Assembly: GCF_019145475.1 (NCBI RefSeq)
Contig: NZ_JAHTKI010000015.1
Location: 62,001-126,000 of the forward strand
Direction of reading: 5' to 3'
Source of the DNA: Pseudomonas botevensis
Lineage (GTDB): Bacteria > Pseudomonadota > Gammaproteobacteria > Pseudomonadales > Pseudomonadaceae
Length of the DNA: 64,000 nucleotides
The translations under genes were made by a program, and so were the position numbers. The notes below the pieces were generated by a model. That model was given only the letters and a program-made list of their open reading frames with translations, did no database searches and was not told where the DNA came from. Positions 44,646-53,790 of this stretch are shown here, one piece after another. Position 1 is the first letter of the stretch. The number at the start of each line of letters is the position of its first letter.

Positions 44646-46555
44646 CAACGACCGCGCAGGAACAGTTTGTCCAGATCGTCCAGGCCCAGTTGGGTCCAGG
44701 TCGGTCGGCCATGGTTGCATTGACCGCTGCGCTCGGTGTTTTCCATGTCGCGCAGCAGGCCGTTCATTTCCGGCAGGGCCAGCCGCCGGTTGGCGCGGAT
44801 CGCGCCGTGGCAGGCCATGGTGCCGAGCAGTTCGTTCAGGTGTGCCTGGATCCGGTCGCTGGTGCCATATTCCATCAGATCGGCGAGCACATCGCCGACC
44901 AGCCGGTTGGCCTCGGCCTGCTTGAGCAGGGCCGGGATCTGCCGGATCGCCAGGGTTTCCGGGCCAAGACGTTGCAACTCGAAGCCCAGTCGCTGGAACC
45001 ACGCCGCATGCTCTTCAGCGCAATCGGCCTCGCGCTGACTGACCGCCAGCGACTCCGGCACCAGCAGCGGCTGGCCGCTCAGGCCTTCGCTGGCCATGGC
45101 GATCTTCAGCCGTTCATACATGATCCGCTCGTGGGCCGCGTGCATGTCCACCAGCACCAGCCCCTGGGCATTTTCGGAAAGAATGTAGATGCCCTTGAGC
45201 TGTGCCAGCGCGTAGCCAAGGGGCGGAATGTCGTCCTGACCGGCCGGCAGCGCATTGGCATTGGCTTCCGGCAGCGGCGCGAAGAACTCGCGATAAGCGG
45301 CCTGCGCCTCGGCGGCCGGCACTGCGGATTGCGGGCGCGGCGTGTACTGGTACTGATAACCGCCGCCACTGCTGGTGCCCGACGAGGTATTGAACACCGG
45401 TTGCGCCTGCGGTTGCTCCAGCAGTGCATTGGCCGCCAGACGCATTTCGCCCTGCGGGCCGAACTCACCGGCCTCAAGCCCGGTCGGGCGGACGATGGCA
45501 GTGGTCGGGGCAGGCGCGCCGAGTTGATCTTCTGGCCGCACGTCACCCAAAGCCCGATGCAGGGTGCCATAAAGGAAGTCATGCACCATGCGTCCGTCCC
45601 GGAAACGGACTTCGTGTTTGGTCGGGTGGACGTTGACGTCCACCGCCGCCGGATCGACCTCGAAAAACAGCGCAAACGTCGGATGCCGACCATTGAACAG
45701 CACGTCGCGATAAGCCTGGCGCACCGCGTGGGCCACCAGTTTGTCGCGCACCGCCCGGCCATTGACGAAGAAATACTGCAAGTCGGCCTGACTGCGGTTG
45801 AACGTCGGCAGACCGACCCAGCCCCACAGATGCAGACCGTTGCGCTCGATCTCGATCGGCAGCGCCTGTTCGAGGAAGCCCGCGCCGCAGATCGCCGCCA
45901 CGCGCCGGGCGCGGGCCGCATCATCGTGGGCTTCATGCAGGCTGAGGATGGTCTTGCCGTTGTGGCGCAAATGGAAGGCCACGTCGAAGCGCGCCAGCGC
46001 CAGACGCTTGATCACTTCTTGCAAGTGATCGAATTCGGTTTTTTCAGTCTTGAGAAACTTGCGCCGCGCCGGGGTGTTGAAGAACAGGTCGCGAACTTCC
46101 ACCGAGGTGCCGACCGGGTGCGCAGCGGGCTGAACCCTGGGCGCCATGTCGCGGCCTTCAGTCTCGACTTGCCAGGCTTGATCGGCATCGCGGGTGCGCG
46201 AAGTCAGGGTCAGGCGTGCCACGGAGCTGATCGACGCCAGCGCCTCGCCACGGAACCCCAGGCTCATCACCTGTTCGAGGTCTTCCAGGTTGCGGATCTT
46301 GCTGGTGGCGTGACGGGCCAGCGCCAGCGGCAGATCGTCGGCGGAAATGCCGCTGCCATCGTCGCGCACCCGCAGCAGCTTGACGCCGCCCTGCTCGACA
46401 TCGACATCGATGCGCCGGGCGCCGGAGTCGAGGCTGTTTTCCAGCAACTCCTTGATCACCGAGGCCGGGCGCTCAACCACCTCGCCGGCGGCGATCTGGT
46501 TCGCCAGCCGTGGGCTGAGCAGTTCGATACGGGCAGCGCTCAACACCTGATTCAT
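44645..46555 (-). CDS. mutL: DNA mismatch repair protein MutL
   Basis: Links MutS recognition to strand incision. 636 residues. The GHKL ATPase domain (1-330) has NSLDSGARRIDV, DDGSGI, GFRGEALASI and the KTEKTEF stretch. A proline- and alanine-rich linker (about 340-430) precedes the dimerisation domain. That domain contains DMHAAHERIMYE at 470-481, which fits the DxHAx2Ex4E metal-binding motif, so this MutL should be a nicking endonuclease, as expected where MutH is absent. Overlaps amiB by 4 bases and miaA by 1. Confidence 0.96.
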   Translation of the reverse strand: MNQVLSAARIELLSPRLANQIAAGEVVERPASVIKELLENSLDSGARRIDVDVEQGGVKLLRVRDDGSGISADDLPLALARHATSKIRNLEDLEQVMSLGFRGEALASISSVARLTLTSRTRDADQAWQVETEGRDMAPRVQPAAHPVGTSVEVRDLFFNTPARRKFLKTEKTEFDHLQEVIKRLALARFDVAFHLRHNGKTILSLHEAHDDAARARRVAAICGAGFLEQALPIEIERNGLHLWGWVGLPTFNRSQADLQYFFVNGRAVRDKLVAHAVRQAYRDVLFNGRHPTFALFFEVDPAAVDVNVHPTKHEVRFRDGRMVHDFLYGTLHRALGDVRPEDQLGAPAPTTAIVRPTGLEAGEFGPQGEMRLAANALLEQPQAQPVFNTSSGTSSGGGYQYQYTPRPQSAVPAAEAQAAYREFFAPLPEANANALPAGQDDIPPLGYALAQLKGIYILSENAQGLVLVDMHAAHERIMYERLKIAMASEGLSGQPLLVPESLAVSQREADCAEEHAAWFQRLGFELQRLGPETLAIRQIPALLKQAEANRLVGDVLADLMEYGTSDRIQAHLNELLGTMACHGAIRANRRLALPEMNGLLRDMENTERSGQCNHGRPTWTQLGLDDLDKLFLRGR

Positions 46556-47982
46556 TCTTTGGACGCCAGTTCGGTGCCGGGAATGGTCAAGTGCTGACCG
46601 ACCTTCAACTCATCGCTGCTCAGGTTGTTGGCGCTGCGCAGCGTCGCTGGCGAAACCTGGTAGCGCACGGCGATCATCGCCAGGGTTTCCCCCGGGCTCA
46701 CTCGGTGATCCCGTGGTCCCTGGGCGATCTTGCCGGAGTCACGCAGCCAGGCAATGTAAGTGCCCGGTGGCGGGTTCTGCTGGAAGAACTGGCGCACGCC
46801 GCTGCTGATCGAGCGGGCCAGCGCTTGCTGGTGGCTCGACGCGGAGAGTTTCGAGGCCTCGTTGGCGTTGGAGATGAAGCCGGTTTCCACCAGGATCGAC
46901 GGAATGTCCGGCGACTTCAGCACCATGAATCCGGCCTGTTCCACGCGCTGTTTGTGCAGTGGCGTGACCCGGCCGATGTTGGTCAGGACCTTCTGGCCAA
47001 CGTTGAGGCTGGAGGTCAGCGAGGCGGTCATCGACAGGTCGAGCAACACCCCGGCAAGCATCCGGTCCTTGTCGTCGAGGCTGACGTTGCCGGCACCGCC
47101 GATCAGGTCGGAACGGTTTTCGCTGTCGGCCAGCCAACGGGCGGTTTCGGACGTGGCGCCACGGTCGGACAGGGCAAACACCGAAGCACCGAACGCTGCC
47201 GCAGACGGCGCGGCGTCGGCGTGAATCGATACGAACAGGTCGGCGCCCTTCTTGCGGGCGATTTCGGTACGGCCACGCAACGGGATGAAGTAATCGCCGG
47301 TACGGGTCAATTCGGCGCGGAAGCCTTTCATGCCGTTGACCTGGCGTTGCAGTTCGCGGGCGATCTGCAGCACCACGTCTTTCTCGCGCTGACCGCGCGA
47401 GCCGGAAGCGCCCGGGTCTTCGCCGCCGTGGCCGGCGTCGATCACCACAATGATGTCGCGCTTGCCGGCCGGGGCCGGTGGCAATTTGATCGCCGGCTCC
47501 GTCGGAGTGACCGGCACCGCCGGCACGGTGGCCACAGAAGGGGTCGGCGCAGGTGGCGGTGCGGCATCAGCCGGGTTATCGAACAGGTCGACCACCAGAC
47601 GGTTGCCATACTGCGCGTTCGGCGCCAGCGAGAAGCTTTTCGGGGTGACGGCTTTTTTCAGGTCGATGACCACCCGCAGATCGGTCGGTGTGCGCTGCGC
47701 CGAGCGCATCGCGGTGATCGGCGTGTTGGCGGTCTGGACATTCAGCGGCGCGCCGAGGGTGGCACCGTTGATGTCGATCACCAGCCGGTCCGGTGCGGTC
47801 AGGGTGAAAACGCTGTGCTGCACCGGACCGGTCAGGTCGAAGACCAGACGCGTGTTATCCGGCGCCCGCCACAGGCGCACGCTGTTGACCTTCGTCTCGG
47901 CCACAGCGTTGACGGTTACTGCCATCAACATCAGTCCAGCGGCAGCCACCAACGCGCGAAAGCGCATACCTAACCCCATCAT
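46552..47982 (-). CDS. amiB: N-acetylmuramoyl-L-alanine amidase AmiB
   Basis: Periplasmic zinc amidase that cuts stem peptides off glycan strands during daughter-cell separation, activated by EnvC or NlpD. 476 residues. The signal peptide ends near AVTVNAVAE (residue 29). The AMIN domain (about 33-130) precedes a proline- and alanine-rich linker. Amidase_3 (about 172-400) has VIDAGHGGEDPGASG and VETGFISN, and a C-terminal LysM module (HRVSPGETLAMIAVRYQVSP) binds glycan. Three nearby ATGs are possible (47982, 47979, 47967), and the first is used here. It begins directly after the tsaE stop codon. Confidence 0.93.
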   Translation of the reverse strand: MMGLGMRFRALVAAAGLMLMAVTVNAVAETKVNSVRLWRAPDNTRLVFDLTGPVQHSVFTLTAPDRLVIDINGATLGAPLNVQTANTPITAMRSAQRTPTDLRVVIDLKKAVTPKSFSLAPNAQYGNRLVVDLFDNPADAAPPPAPTPSVATVPAVPVTPTEPAIKLPPAPAGKRDIIVVIDAGHGGEDPGASGSRGQREKDVVLQIARELQRQVNGMKGFRAELTRTGDYFIPLRGRTEIARKKGADLFVSIHADAAPSAAAFGASVFALSDRGATSETARWLADSENRSDLIGGAGNVSLDDKDRMLAGVLLDLSMTASLTSSLNVGQKVLTNIGRVTPLHKQRVEQAGFMVLKSPDIPSILVETGFISNANEASKLSASSHQQALARSISSGVRQFFQQNPPPGTYIAWLRDSGKIAQGPRDHRVSPGETLAMIAVRYQVSPATLRSANNLSSDELKVGQHLTIPGTELASKE

Positions 47983-48453
47983 TTAATTGGATTCCAATGC
48001 CAAAGCGGCACACCAGGCCTCGCCACGCGAACCCTGGGACAAAATGTTCAGCGAACGCCCGCTGTCTTGCGGGCTAATGGTAATGGTCAGGTCAGGCTTT
48101 GGCAAAAAGCCTGCACCTTTATCCGGCCACTCGATCAGGCACAGCGCGTCATCTTCGAAATAGTCGCGGATACCGAGAAACTCCAGCTCCTCCGGATCGA
48201 CCAGGCGATACAGGTCGAAGTGAAAGGCACGGACATCACCGATCTCGTAGGGCTCGACCAGGGTGAAGGTCGGACTTTTCACCGCGCCGACATGTCCCAG
48301 CCCGCGAATGATGCCCCGCGACAGGGTGGTCTTGCCCATGCCGAGGTTGCCTTCGAGAAAAATCAGCCCATGCCCCTGGGTAACGCGGGCGATCCGTGCG
48401 CCAAAGTCGCTCATGGCCTGTTCATCGGCCAGGTACAGGGTTACTTCAGACAC
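47983..48453 (-). CDS. tsaE: tRNA threonylcarbamoyladenosine biosynthesis ATPase TsaE
   Basis: 156-residue P-loop protein that drives turnover of the TsaB-TsaD-TsaE complex making t6A37. Walker A is GNLGMGKTT (about 36-44). The family motif SPTFTLVEPY and the Walker B-like LCLIEWPDKG follow. The start is GTG at 48453, with GGAGGAG about 8 bases upstream. It overlaps the end of nnrD by 13 bases and is followed directly by amiB. Confidence 0.94.
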   Translation of the reverse strand: MSEVTLYLADEQAMSDFGARIARVTQGHGLIFLEGNLGMGKTTLSRGIIRGLGHVGAVKSPTFTLVEPYEIGDVRAFHFDLYRLVDPEELEFLGIRDYFEDDALCLIEWPDKGAGFLPKPDLTITISPQDSGRSLNILSQGSRGEAWCAALALESN

Positions 48454-49940
48454 GGTGCATGCTCCTCCAACAACTGACGAATGGCTGGAATCAGATCACT
48501 GGCCGCCAGCCCACGGCCGAATTCACCTTGTTGCTGCCCCGCATTCGCGTGCAGCCAGACACCCAGGCAAGCGGCGTCAAAACCGTCCATGCCCTGGGCC
48601 AACAACGCGCCGATCAACCCGGCGAGCACGTCGCCGAGGCCGGCGCTGGCCATTGCCGGATGCCCTTGATGACACAGGGCCAGACGCCCGTCCGGGTGTG
48701 CGACCAGGCTGCCGGCGCCCTTGAGCACCACAACCGCTGTATGTTTTTTGCTCAACGCCAGGGCTGCCGCCGGACGGTCGGCCTGCACCTCGGCGGTGCT
48801 GATGCCCAGCAACCGCGCCGCCTCGCCCGGATGCGGGGTGATCACGCAATCCTTGGGCAGGCTCACCGCACCGCTCGCCAGCAGATTCAACGCGTCGGCA
48901 TCCCACACTTGCGGCAATGGCGCATTCGCCGCCGCCGACAACAACGCCCGCCCCCAACCGGCCTGCCCAAGCCCAGGCCCGACCACCAGCGTGGAGACTT
49001 TTTCCAGCAGGCCCATCAACTGATTCGCCGAAGAAGTGCCAAGCACCATGACTTCAGGCACCCGGTTCAACGCCGCCGGCACGTGCTCGGCCCGGGTGGC
49101 CAGCGAAACCATGCCGGCCCCGCTGCGCAACGCGCTCTCGCTGCTGAGCAGGATCGCCCCGCCAAAACCGTGATCGCCACCGATCAGCAGCACATGACCG
49201 AATCGCCCCTTGTGCGCCGTTGGTGGCCGGGCCGCCAGACGCGGCAGATTAGCCACGTTGAGACGGCGCGCGGCAGCGGCAATGTCACTGAAGGTTTCGG
49301 CAGAGGCTTGCAGATCGTTAAACACCAGCTCGCCGACGTGATCCGCCGCGTCAGCGGTGAACAACCCAAGCTTGAGTCCGATGAAGGTCACGGTGAGATC
49401 CGCACGAACCGAATCCCCCAGCACACGGCCGGTATCGGCGCACAACCCGGAAGGAATATCGACCGCCACCACCGGCAGGCCACTGGCATTGATCGCCGCG
49501 ATGGCCGAGGCGTAAGGCTCACGTACCTCGCCGTTCAATCCGATGCCCAGCAGCGCGTCGAGGACAACACCGCGCAGTTCGCTCGCGGCACTCCAGGCCG
49601 TCACCACGACGTTTTCGCTCACGGCCTCGGCGTGAGCCCGCGCGGCATCGCCCTGCAAACGCTGCGGATCACCGACAGCCAGGACTCGCACACGCCAACC
49701 GGCGCGTTGCGCCAGCGCGGCCACCCGATAACCGTCACCGGCATTGTTGCCATGCCCGGCCAGCACCGTCAGTTCGCTCGCCGCCGGCCATTTGCGCACC
49801 AGCGCGCGCCAGGTCGCATAGGCCGCTCGCTGCATCAGTTCGAAGCCCGGCGTGCCGGCGGCGATCAGCCGTGCATCGAGTGCTCGCACCTGCGCGGCGC
49901 GGTACAGCGCGTCGGGTAATTCATCTTTAGTGTGCGGCAT
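48441..49940 (-). CDS. nnrD: Bifunctional NAD(P)H-hydrate repair enzyme (epimerase and dehydratase)
   Basis: Repairs hydrated NAD(P)H. 499 residues. The N-terminal YjeF_N epimerase domain (about 1-215) has LAGHGNNAGDGYRVA and ALLGIGLNGEV. The C-terminal ADP-dependent dehydratase, a ribokinase-like fold (about 225-495), has DADALNLL, ITPHPGEAARLLG and GLGDVLAGLIGALLAQG. The ATG at 49940 has GGAG upstream. The open frame extends to 50822, but that part lies opposite queG. Divergent from queG with a 63-base gap. Confidence 0.94.
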   Translation of the reverse strand: MPHTKDELPDALYRAAQVRALDARLIAAGTPGFELMQRAAYATWRALVRKWPAASELTVLAGHGNNAGDGYRVAALAQRAGWRVRVLAVGDPQRLQGDAARAHAEAVSENVVVTAWSAASELRGVVLDALLGIGLNGEVREPYASAIAAINASGLPVVAVDIPSGLCADTGRVLGDSVRADLTVTFIGLKLGLFTADAADHVGELVFNDLQASAETFSDIAAAARRLNVANLPRLAARPPTAHKGRFGHVLLIGGDHGFGGAILLSSESALRSGAGMVSLATRAEHVPAALNRVPEVMVLGTSSANQLMGLLEKVSTLVVGPGLGQAGWGRALLSAAANAPLPQVWDADALNLLASGAVSLPKDCVITPHPGEAARLLGISTAEVQADRPAAALALSKKHTAVVVLKGAGSLVAHPDGRLALCHQGHPAMASAGLGDVLAGLIGALLAQGMDGFDAACLGVWLHANAGQQQGEFGRGLAASDLIPAIRQLLEEHAPCLK

Positions 49941-50003
49941 GCGTCTTCGGGCTCCGATGTCTGGCAGAATTATACGCACCTCAGCTCCGGTTTCTCTCGC
50001 CTC

Positions 50004-51068
50004 ATGTCCGCCATCACCACAGACCTCCCCGCCCTCGCCCAATCCATCAAGGACTGGGGCCGCGAGCTGGGCTTTCAGCAAGTCGGCATCAGCGGTCTGG
50101 ACCTGGCCGAGCATGAACAGCACCTGCAACGCTGGCTCGAGGCCGGCTATCACGGCGAAATGGACTACATGGGCGCCCACGGCAGCAAACGCTCGCACCC
50201 CGAGGAACTGGTGCCCGGCACGCTGCGGGTGGTTTCCCTGCGTATGGACTACCTGCCTGGCGACACGCAAATGGCGCAAATGCTGGCAAAACCGGAGAAA
50301 GCCTACATCTCGCGTTATGCCTTGGGCCGCGATTACCACAAATTGATCCGTAAACGCGTGCAACAACTGGCAGATAAAATTCAGGCACACATCGGCCCGT
50401 TCGGTTTTCGCGCCTTCGTCGACAGCGCCCCGGTGCTGGAAAAGGCCATTGCCGAACAGGCCGGCCTGGGCTGGATCGGCAAAAACACCCTGGTTCTGAA
50501 CCGCAAGGCCGGCAGCTATTTTTTCCTCAGCGAACTGTTTGTCGACCTGGCACTGCCGGTGGACGAACCGCACAACACCGAACATTGCGGCCGCTGCACT
50601 GCGTGCCTCGACATCTGCCCGACCAACGCCTTCGTCGGCCCGTATGTGCTGGACGCCCGACGCTGCATTTCCTACCTGACCATCGAACTGAAGAACGCCA
50701 TCCCCGAAGACCTGCGACCGCTGATCGGCAATCGGGTGTTCGGCTGCGACGACTGCCAGATCGTCTGCCCGTGGAACCGTTTCGCCCGGCCATCCGGGGA
50801 AAGCGACTTCAAGCCACGGCACAACCTCGACAACGCCGAACTGGCCGAACTGTTCATGTGGGATGAGGATAAATTCCTCAGCAACACCGAAGGCTCACCG
50901 CTGCGCCGCGCCGGTTACGAACGCTGGCTGCGCAACCTGGCAGTGGGACTGGGCAATGCGCCGTCGAGCATTCCGGTACTGGAAGCGCTCAAGGCGCGTC
51001 GGGACTATCCGTCGGAACTGGTGCGCGAGCATGTCGAGTGGGCGCTGAAACGTCACGGACTCGCGTAA
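50004..51068 (+). CDS. queG: Epoxyqueuosine reductase QueG
   Basis: Cobalamin-dependent iron-sulphur enzyme for the last step of queuosine synthesis at tRNA position 34. 354 residues. The N-terminal cobalamin-binding region (with DYHKLIRKRVQQLADKI) precedes two ferredoxin-like 4Fe-4S motifs, CGRCTACLDICPTNAF and CDDCQIVCPWN, near 195-260. A HEAT-like C-terminus follows. The ATG at 50004 gives the usual length; an upstream ATG at 49932 falls inside nnrD on the other strand. Convergent with the TRIC gene. Confidence 0.95.
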   Translation: MSAITTDLPALAQSIKDWGRELGFQQVGISGLDLAEHEQHLQRWLEAGYHGEMDYMGAHGSKRSHPEELVPGTLRVVSLRMDYLPGDTQMAQMLAKPEKAYISRYALGRDYHKLIRKRVQQLADKIQAHIGPFGFRAFVDSAPVLEKAIAEQAGLGWIGKNTLVLNRKAGSYFFLSELFVDLALPVDEPHNTEHCGRCTACLDICPTNAFVGPYVLDARRCISYLTIELKNAIPEDLRPLIGNRVFGCDDCQIVCPWNRFARPSGESDFKPRHNLDNAELAELFMWDEDKFLSNTEGSPLRRAGYERWLRNLAVGLGNAPSSIPVLEALKARRDYPSELVREHVEWALKRHGLA

Positions 51069-51074
51069 GCCACA

Positions 51075-51686
51075 TCAATGCTCGTCGTTGTAAACGAACT
51101 TGGGCATTTCCCAATGGAACCGTATCGCCAGCAGCCGCAGCAAGAACCCGCCGAACAGGGTGATCAGGATCGCCTGCTCACTCGGCACATTCAGATACAG
51201 GCACAGCATGTAGCACCAGGCGGCGGCGAACGAGACGCTGGCGTAGAGTTCGCGGCGGAAAATCAGCGGGATGTCGTTGCAGAAGATGTCGCGCAGGATG
51301 CCGCCGAAAACCCCGGTAATCACCCCGCTGACCGAGGCCACCAGCATGCCGTGGCCCATTTCCAGAGCGGTCATGCAGCCGATCAGGGTGAACGCCACCA
51401 GGCCGACCGCGTCGAGCACCAGAAACAGCGAACGCAGGTGCCGCATCCAGCGCGCGGTGAACACCGTGATCATCGCGGCGGCGGAGGTCAGCACCAGGTA
51501 TTCCGGGTGTTTGACCCAGGTCAGCGGGTAATGCCCGAGCAACATGTCGCGCACCGAACCGCCGCCCAGTGCCGTGACGCAGGCGATCAGCACCACGCCG
51601 AACCAGTCCATGCCGCGCCGTCCCGCAGACAGGGCGCCGGTCATGGCTTCGGCGGTAATGGCGATCAGGTAGAGCATCAGCAACAT
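51075..51686 (-). CDS. TRIC-type cation channel family membrane protein (UPF0126)
   Basis: 203 residues with seven hydrophobic segments built as two repeats, each with a glycine kink (ALGGGSVRDMLLG and GVFGGILRDIFCND). These GGGxxRD/GGxxRD motifs define the UPF0126/YicG family, which has a trimeric intracellular cation channel (TRIC) fold. Some members have been reported to act in glycine uptake, so the cargo here is open. The ribosome-binding site is weak. It stands alone, between queG and orn. Confidence 0.88.
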   Translation of the reverse strand: MLLMLYLIAITAEAMTGALSAGRRGMDWFGVVLIACVTALGGGSVRDMLLGHYPLTWVKHPEYLVLTSAAAMITVFTARWMRHLRSLFLVLDAVGLVAFTLIGCMTALEMGHGMLVASVSGVITGVFGGILRDIFCNDIPLIFRRELYASVSFAAAWCYMLCLYLNVPSEQAILITLFGGFLLRLLAIRFHWEMPKFVYNDEH

Positions 51687-51790
51687 GGTGGCGATCCAGG
51701 CAGGAAGGCGCGCAGTCTAGCCATTTCAACGTCGCACCAGAAGGGGGCGTCGCGGAATGTTGTCTGGCGTTGAGTCTTCAGGAACCGGGC

Positions 51791-51848
51791 GCTCCATTCG
51801 CGGGCAAGCCCGCTCCCACAAAAGCCGCGCGACCTTGTGGGAGCGCCG
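51791..51848. repeat. REP pair between the TRIC gene and orn
   Basis: CATTCGCGGGCAAGCCCGCT followed by an opposed half unit (CCTTGTGGGAGCG), ending 8 bases from the orn stop. A REPIN-like hairpin that could terminate orn transcription. Confidence 0.7.
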
Positions 51849-51856
51849 GAACTTAC

Positions 51857-52399
51857 TCAGGCCTTGATGAAGTGCTGGCGGTAGTGCTGCAGCTCGGCGA
51901 TGGATTCGCGGATGTCGTCCAGCGCCAGGTGGGTGCTGCCCTTCTTGAAGCTGTCGCGCACGTCCGGCGCCCAGCGTGCGGCCAGTTCCTTGAGCGTGGA
52001 GACGTCGAGGTTGCGGTAGTGGAAGTAGCTTTCCAGCGCCTTCATGTGGGTATAAAGGAAGCGCCGATCCTGACAGATGCTGTTGCCGCAGATCGGCGAC
52101 TTGCCCTTCGGCACCCATTGTTCGAGGAAGGCGATGGTCTGGGCTTCGGCTTCGGCCATGCTGATGCGGCTGTCGCGCACACGCTGGGTCAGGCCCGAGT
52201 TGCCGTGGGTGCGGGTGTTCCACTCGTCCATGCGGGCGAGGACTTCGTCGCTGTGGTGGATGGCGATCACCGGGCCTTCGGCCAGGGTGTTGAGGTCACT
52301 GTCGGTGACGATGGTGGCCATCTCGATGATGACGTCGTTTTCCGGGTCCAGACCGGTCATTTCCAGGTCGATCCAGATCAGATTCTGCGGGTTTTGCAT
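51857..52399 (-). CDS. orn: Oligoribonuclease
   Basis: DEDD exonuclease that degrades very short RNAs and pGpG, the breakdown product of c-di-GMP; essential or near-essential in pseudomonads. 180 residues. Exo I is LIWIDLEMTGLDPE, and the other acidic and histidine residues lie in the DRRFLYTHM and HLALDDIRES segments. AGGAG lies 7 bases before the ATG at 52399. Divergent from rsgA. The c-di-GMP link is of note because a PilZ-type receptor gene lies 7 kb away. Confidence 0.96.
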   Translation of the reverse strand: MQNPQNLIWIDLEMTGLDPENDVIIEMATIVTDSDLNTLAEGPVIAIHHSDEVLARMDEWNTRTHGNSGLTQRVRDSRISMAEAEAQTIAFLEQWVPKGKSPICGNSICQDRRFLYTHMKALESYFHYRNLDVSTLKELAARWAPDVRDSFKKGSTHLALDDIRESIAELQHYRQHFIKA

Positions 52400-52508
52400 A
52401 TTTCGACTCCTAGGCAATGCTGCGCAGTTTAGCCTAGGCCGGTGGCCGGGCGTGCTAAACTCGCCGCCGTTTTACCTAATCGCTGCATTCTTTTATTACG
52501 GAACACCC

Positions 52509-53540
52509 ATGGCCAAACGCCAACTCAATCGTCGCCAGAACTGGCGCATCGAAAAGATTCAGGGCGAGCGCGCCGCCCGCGCCGCCAAACGCGAGTCCTC
52601 GGCTGTCGAGGCGCTTGAGGGTGGCGACCTTGGCCCGGAACAACACGGCCTGGTGATCGCGCACTTCGGTGTGCAGGTCGAAGTCGAGGCCGTTGACGGC
52701 GATCAGGCCGGCCAGGTGTTCCGCTGCCACTTGCGCGCCAACCTGCCCGCACTGGTAACCGGCGATCGCGTGGTATGGCGCGCCGGCAACCAGGGCATCG
52801 GGGTGATCGTCGCGCAACTGCCGCGCACCACCGAACTGTGCCGCCCGGACAGCCGTGGCCAGCTCAAGCCGGTGGCCGCCAACGTCGACATGATCGTCAT
52901 TGTCTTCGCCCCGCTGCCCGAGCCCCACGCCAACCTGATCGACCGCTATCTGGTGGCGGCCGAGCACGCCGGCATTCGCCCGTTGCTGCTGCTGAACAAA
53001 TTCGACCTGATCGACGAGCAGAACGCCCCGGCGCTGAATGCTCTGCTGGCGGTCTACCGCACCCTGGGCTATCCGGTGCTGGAAGTATCGGCCCACCACG
53101 GCAATGGCATGGAGCTGTTGCAGAAGCAGCTCGACGGACGCATCAGCGTGTTCGTCGGCCAGTCCGGGGTCGGCAAGTCATCGTTGGTCAACAGCCTGCT
53201 GCCGGATGTCGAAACCCGTGTCGGCCCGCTGTCGGAATGGTCCGGCCAGGGCACGCACACGACCACCACCGCGCGGCTGTTCCACTTCCCCGGTGGCGGT
53301 GAGCTGATCGACTCCCCGGGCATCCGTGAATTCGGCCTCGGCCATGTCAGCCGTGCCGATGTGGAAGCCGGTTTCATCGAGTTCAACGACCTGCTCGGCA
53401 CCTGCCGCTTCCGTGACTGCAAGCATGATCGTGAACCAGGCTGTGCATTGCTCAAGGCATTGGAAGATGGCCGGGTGCAGCAACAGCGCATGAACAGCTA
53501 CCGCTCGATCATTGCCAGCCTGCCTGAGAACGGTTACTGA
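52509..53540 (+). CDS. rsgA: Small ribosomal subunit biogenesis GTPase RsgA
   Basis: Circularly permuted GTPase acting late in 30S assembly. 343 residues. A basic N-terminus (MAKRQLNRRQNWRIEKIQ) is followed by an OB domain (about 55-110). The G domain has permuted order, LNKFDL (G4) before GQSGVGKSS (Lys223). The C-terminal zinc module has CRFRDCKHDREPGC. The ATG at 52509 fits the family start; the open frame runs further upstream through the orn antisense strand but has no site. Divergent from orn. Confidence 0.96.
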   Translation: MAKRQLNRRQNWRIEKIQGERAARAAKRESSAVEALEGGDLGPEQHGLVIAHFGVQVEVEAVDGDQAGQVFRCHLRANLPALVTGDRVVWRAGNQGIGVIVAQLPRTTELCRPDSRGQLKPVAANVDMIVIVFAPLPEPHANLIDRYLVAAEHAGIRPLLLLNKFDLIDEQNAPALNALLAVYRTLGYPVLEVSAHHGNGMELLQKQLDGRISVFVGQSGVGKSSLVNSLLPDVETRVGPLSEWSGQGTHTTTTARLFHFPGGGELIDSPGIREFGLGHVSRADVEAGFIEFNDLLGTCRFRDCKHDREPGCALLKALEDGRVQQQRMNSYRSIIASLPENGY

Positions 53541-53565
53541 GCGGAATCAAAAGCAAAGTCAAAAA

Positions 53566-53714
53566 CCCCTCACCCTAACCCTCTCCCAAGGGGAAAGGGG
53601 AAAGGGGACTGACTGTATTGCTCTGCCGGGCAGCGTCAAACTGAAATATCGAGCCGAACTCAGGTTTTGAACAACATAAAGTTCGGCTCCCTCGGGCGAG
53701 GGCCGGGGTGAAGG
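53566..53714. repeat. Long palindromic dispersed repeat, copy 2
   Basis: Shares ends (CCCTAACCCTCTCCC at the left, GGGCGAGGGCCGGGGTG at the right) and internal words with the copy at 21595-21729. This copy has an extra perfect internal inverted repeat GAGCCGAACT (53651-53660) / AGTTCGGCTC (53680-53689). It lies between rsgA and motB. Confidence 0.7.
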
Positions 53715-53754
53715 GCGAACTCACCACCGAGTCCCCTGCCGTACATGCAGCCCA

Positions 53755-53786
53755 CAAAAAAACCGACATCGCTGTCGGTTTTTTTG
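53755..53786. terminator. Bidirectional terminator between rsgA and motB
   Basis: A-run, CCGACA-TCGC-TGTCGG stem, T-run. Symmetrical, 5 bases from the motB stop. Confidence 0.92.
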
Positions 53787-53790
53787 TGCC

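Noticed and set aside
43674..45002. Extension of miaA to 442 codons
   Set aside because: The added part lies in another frame of mutL on the same strand. The TGATG overlap at 44645 is the usual miaA start.
48441..50822. Extension of the nnrD frame to 793 codons
   Set aside because: The extra 294 codons run opposite queG. The start at 49940 has a ribosome-binding site and gives the family length.
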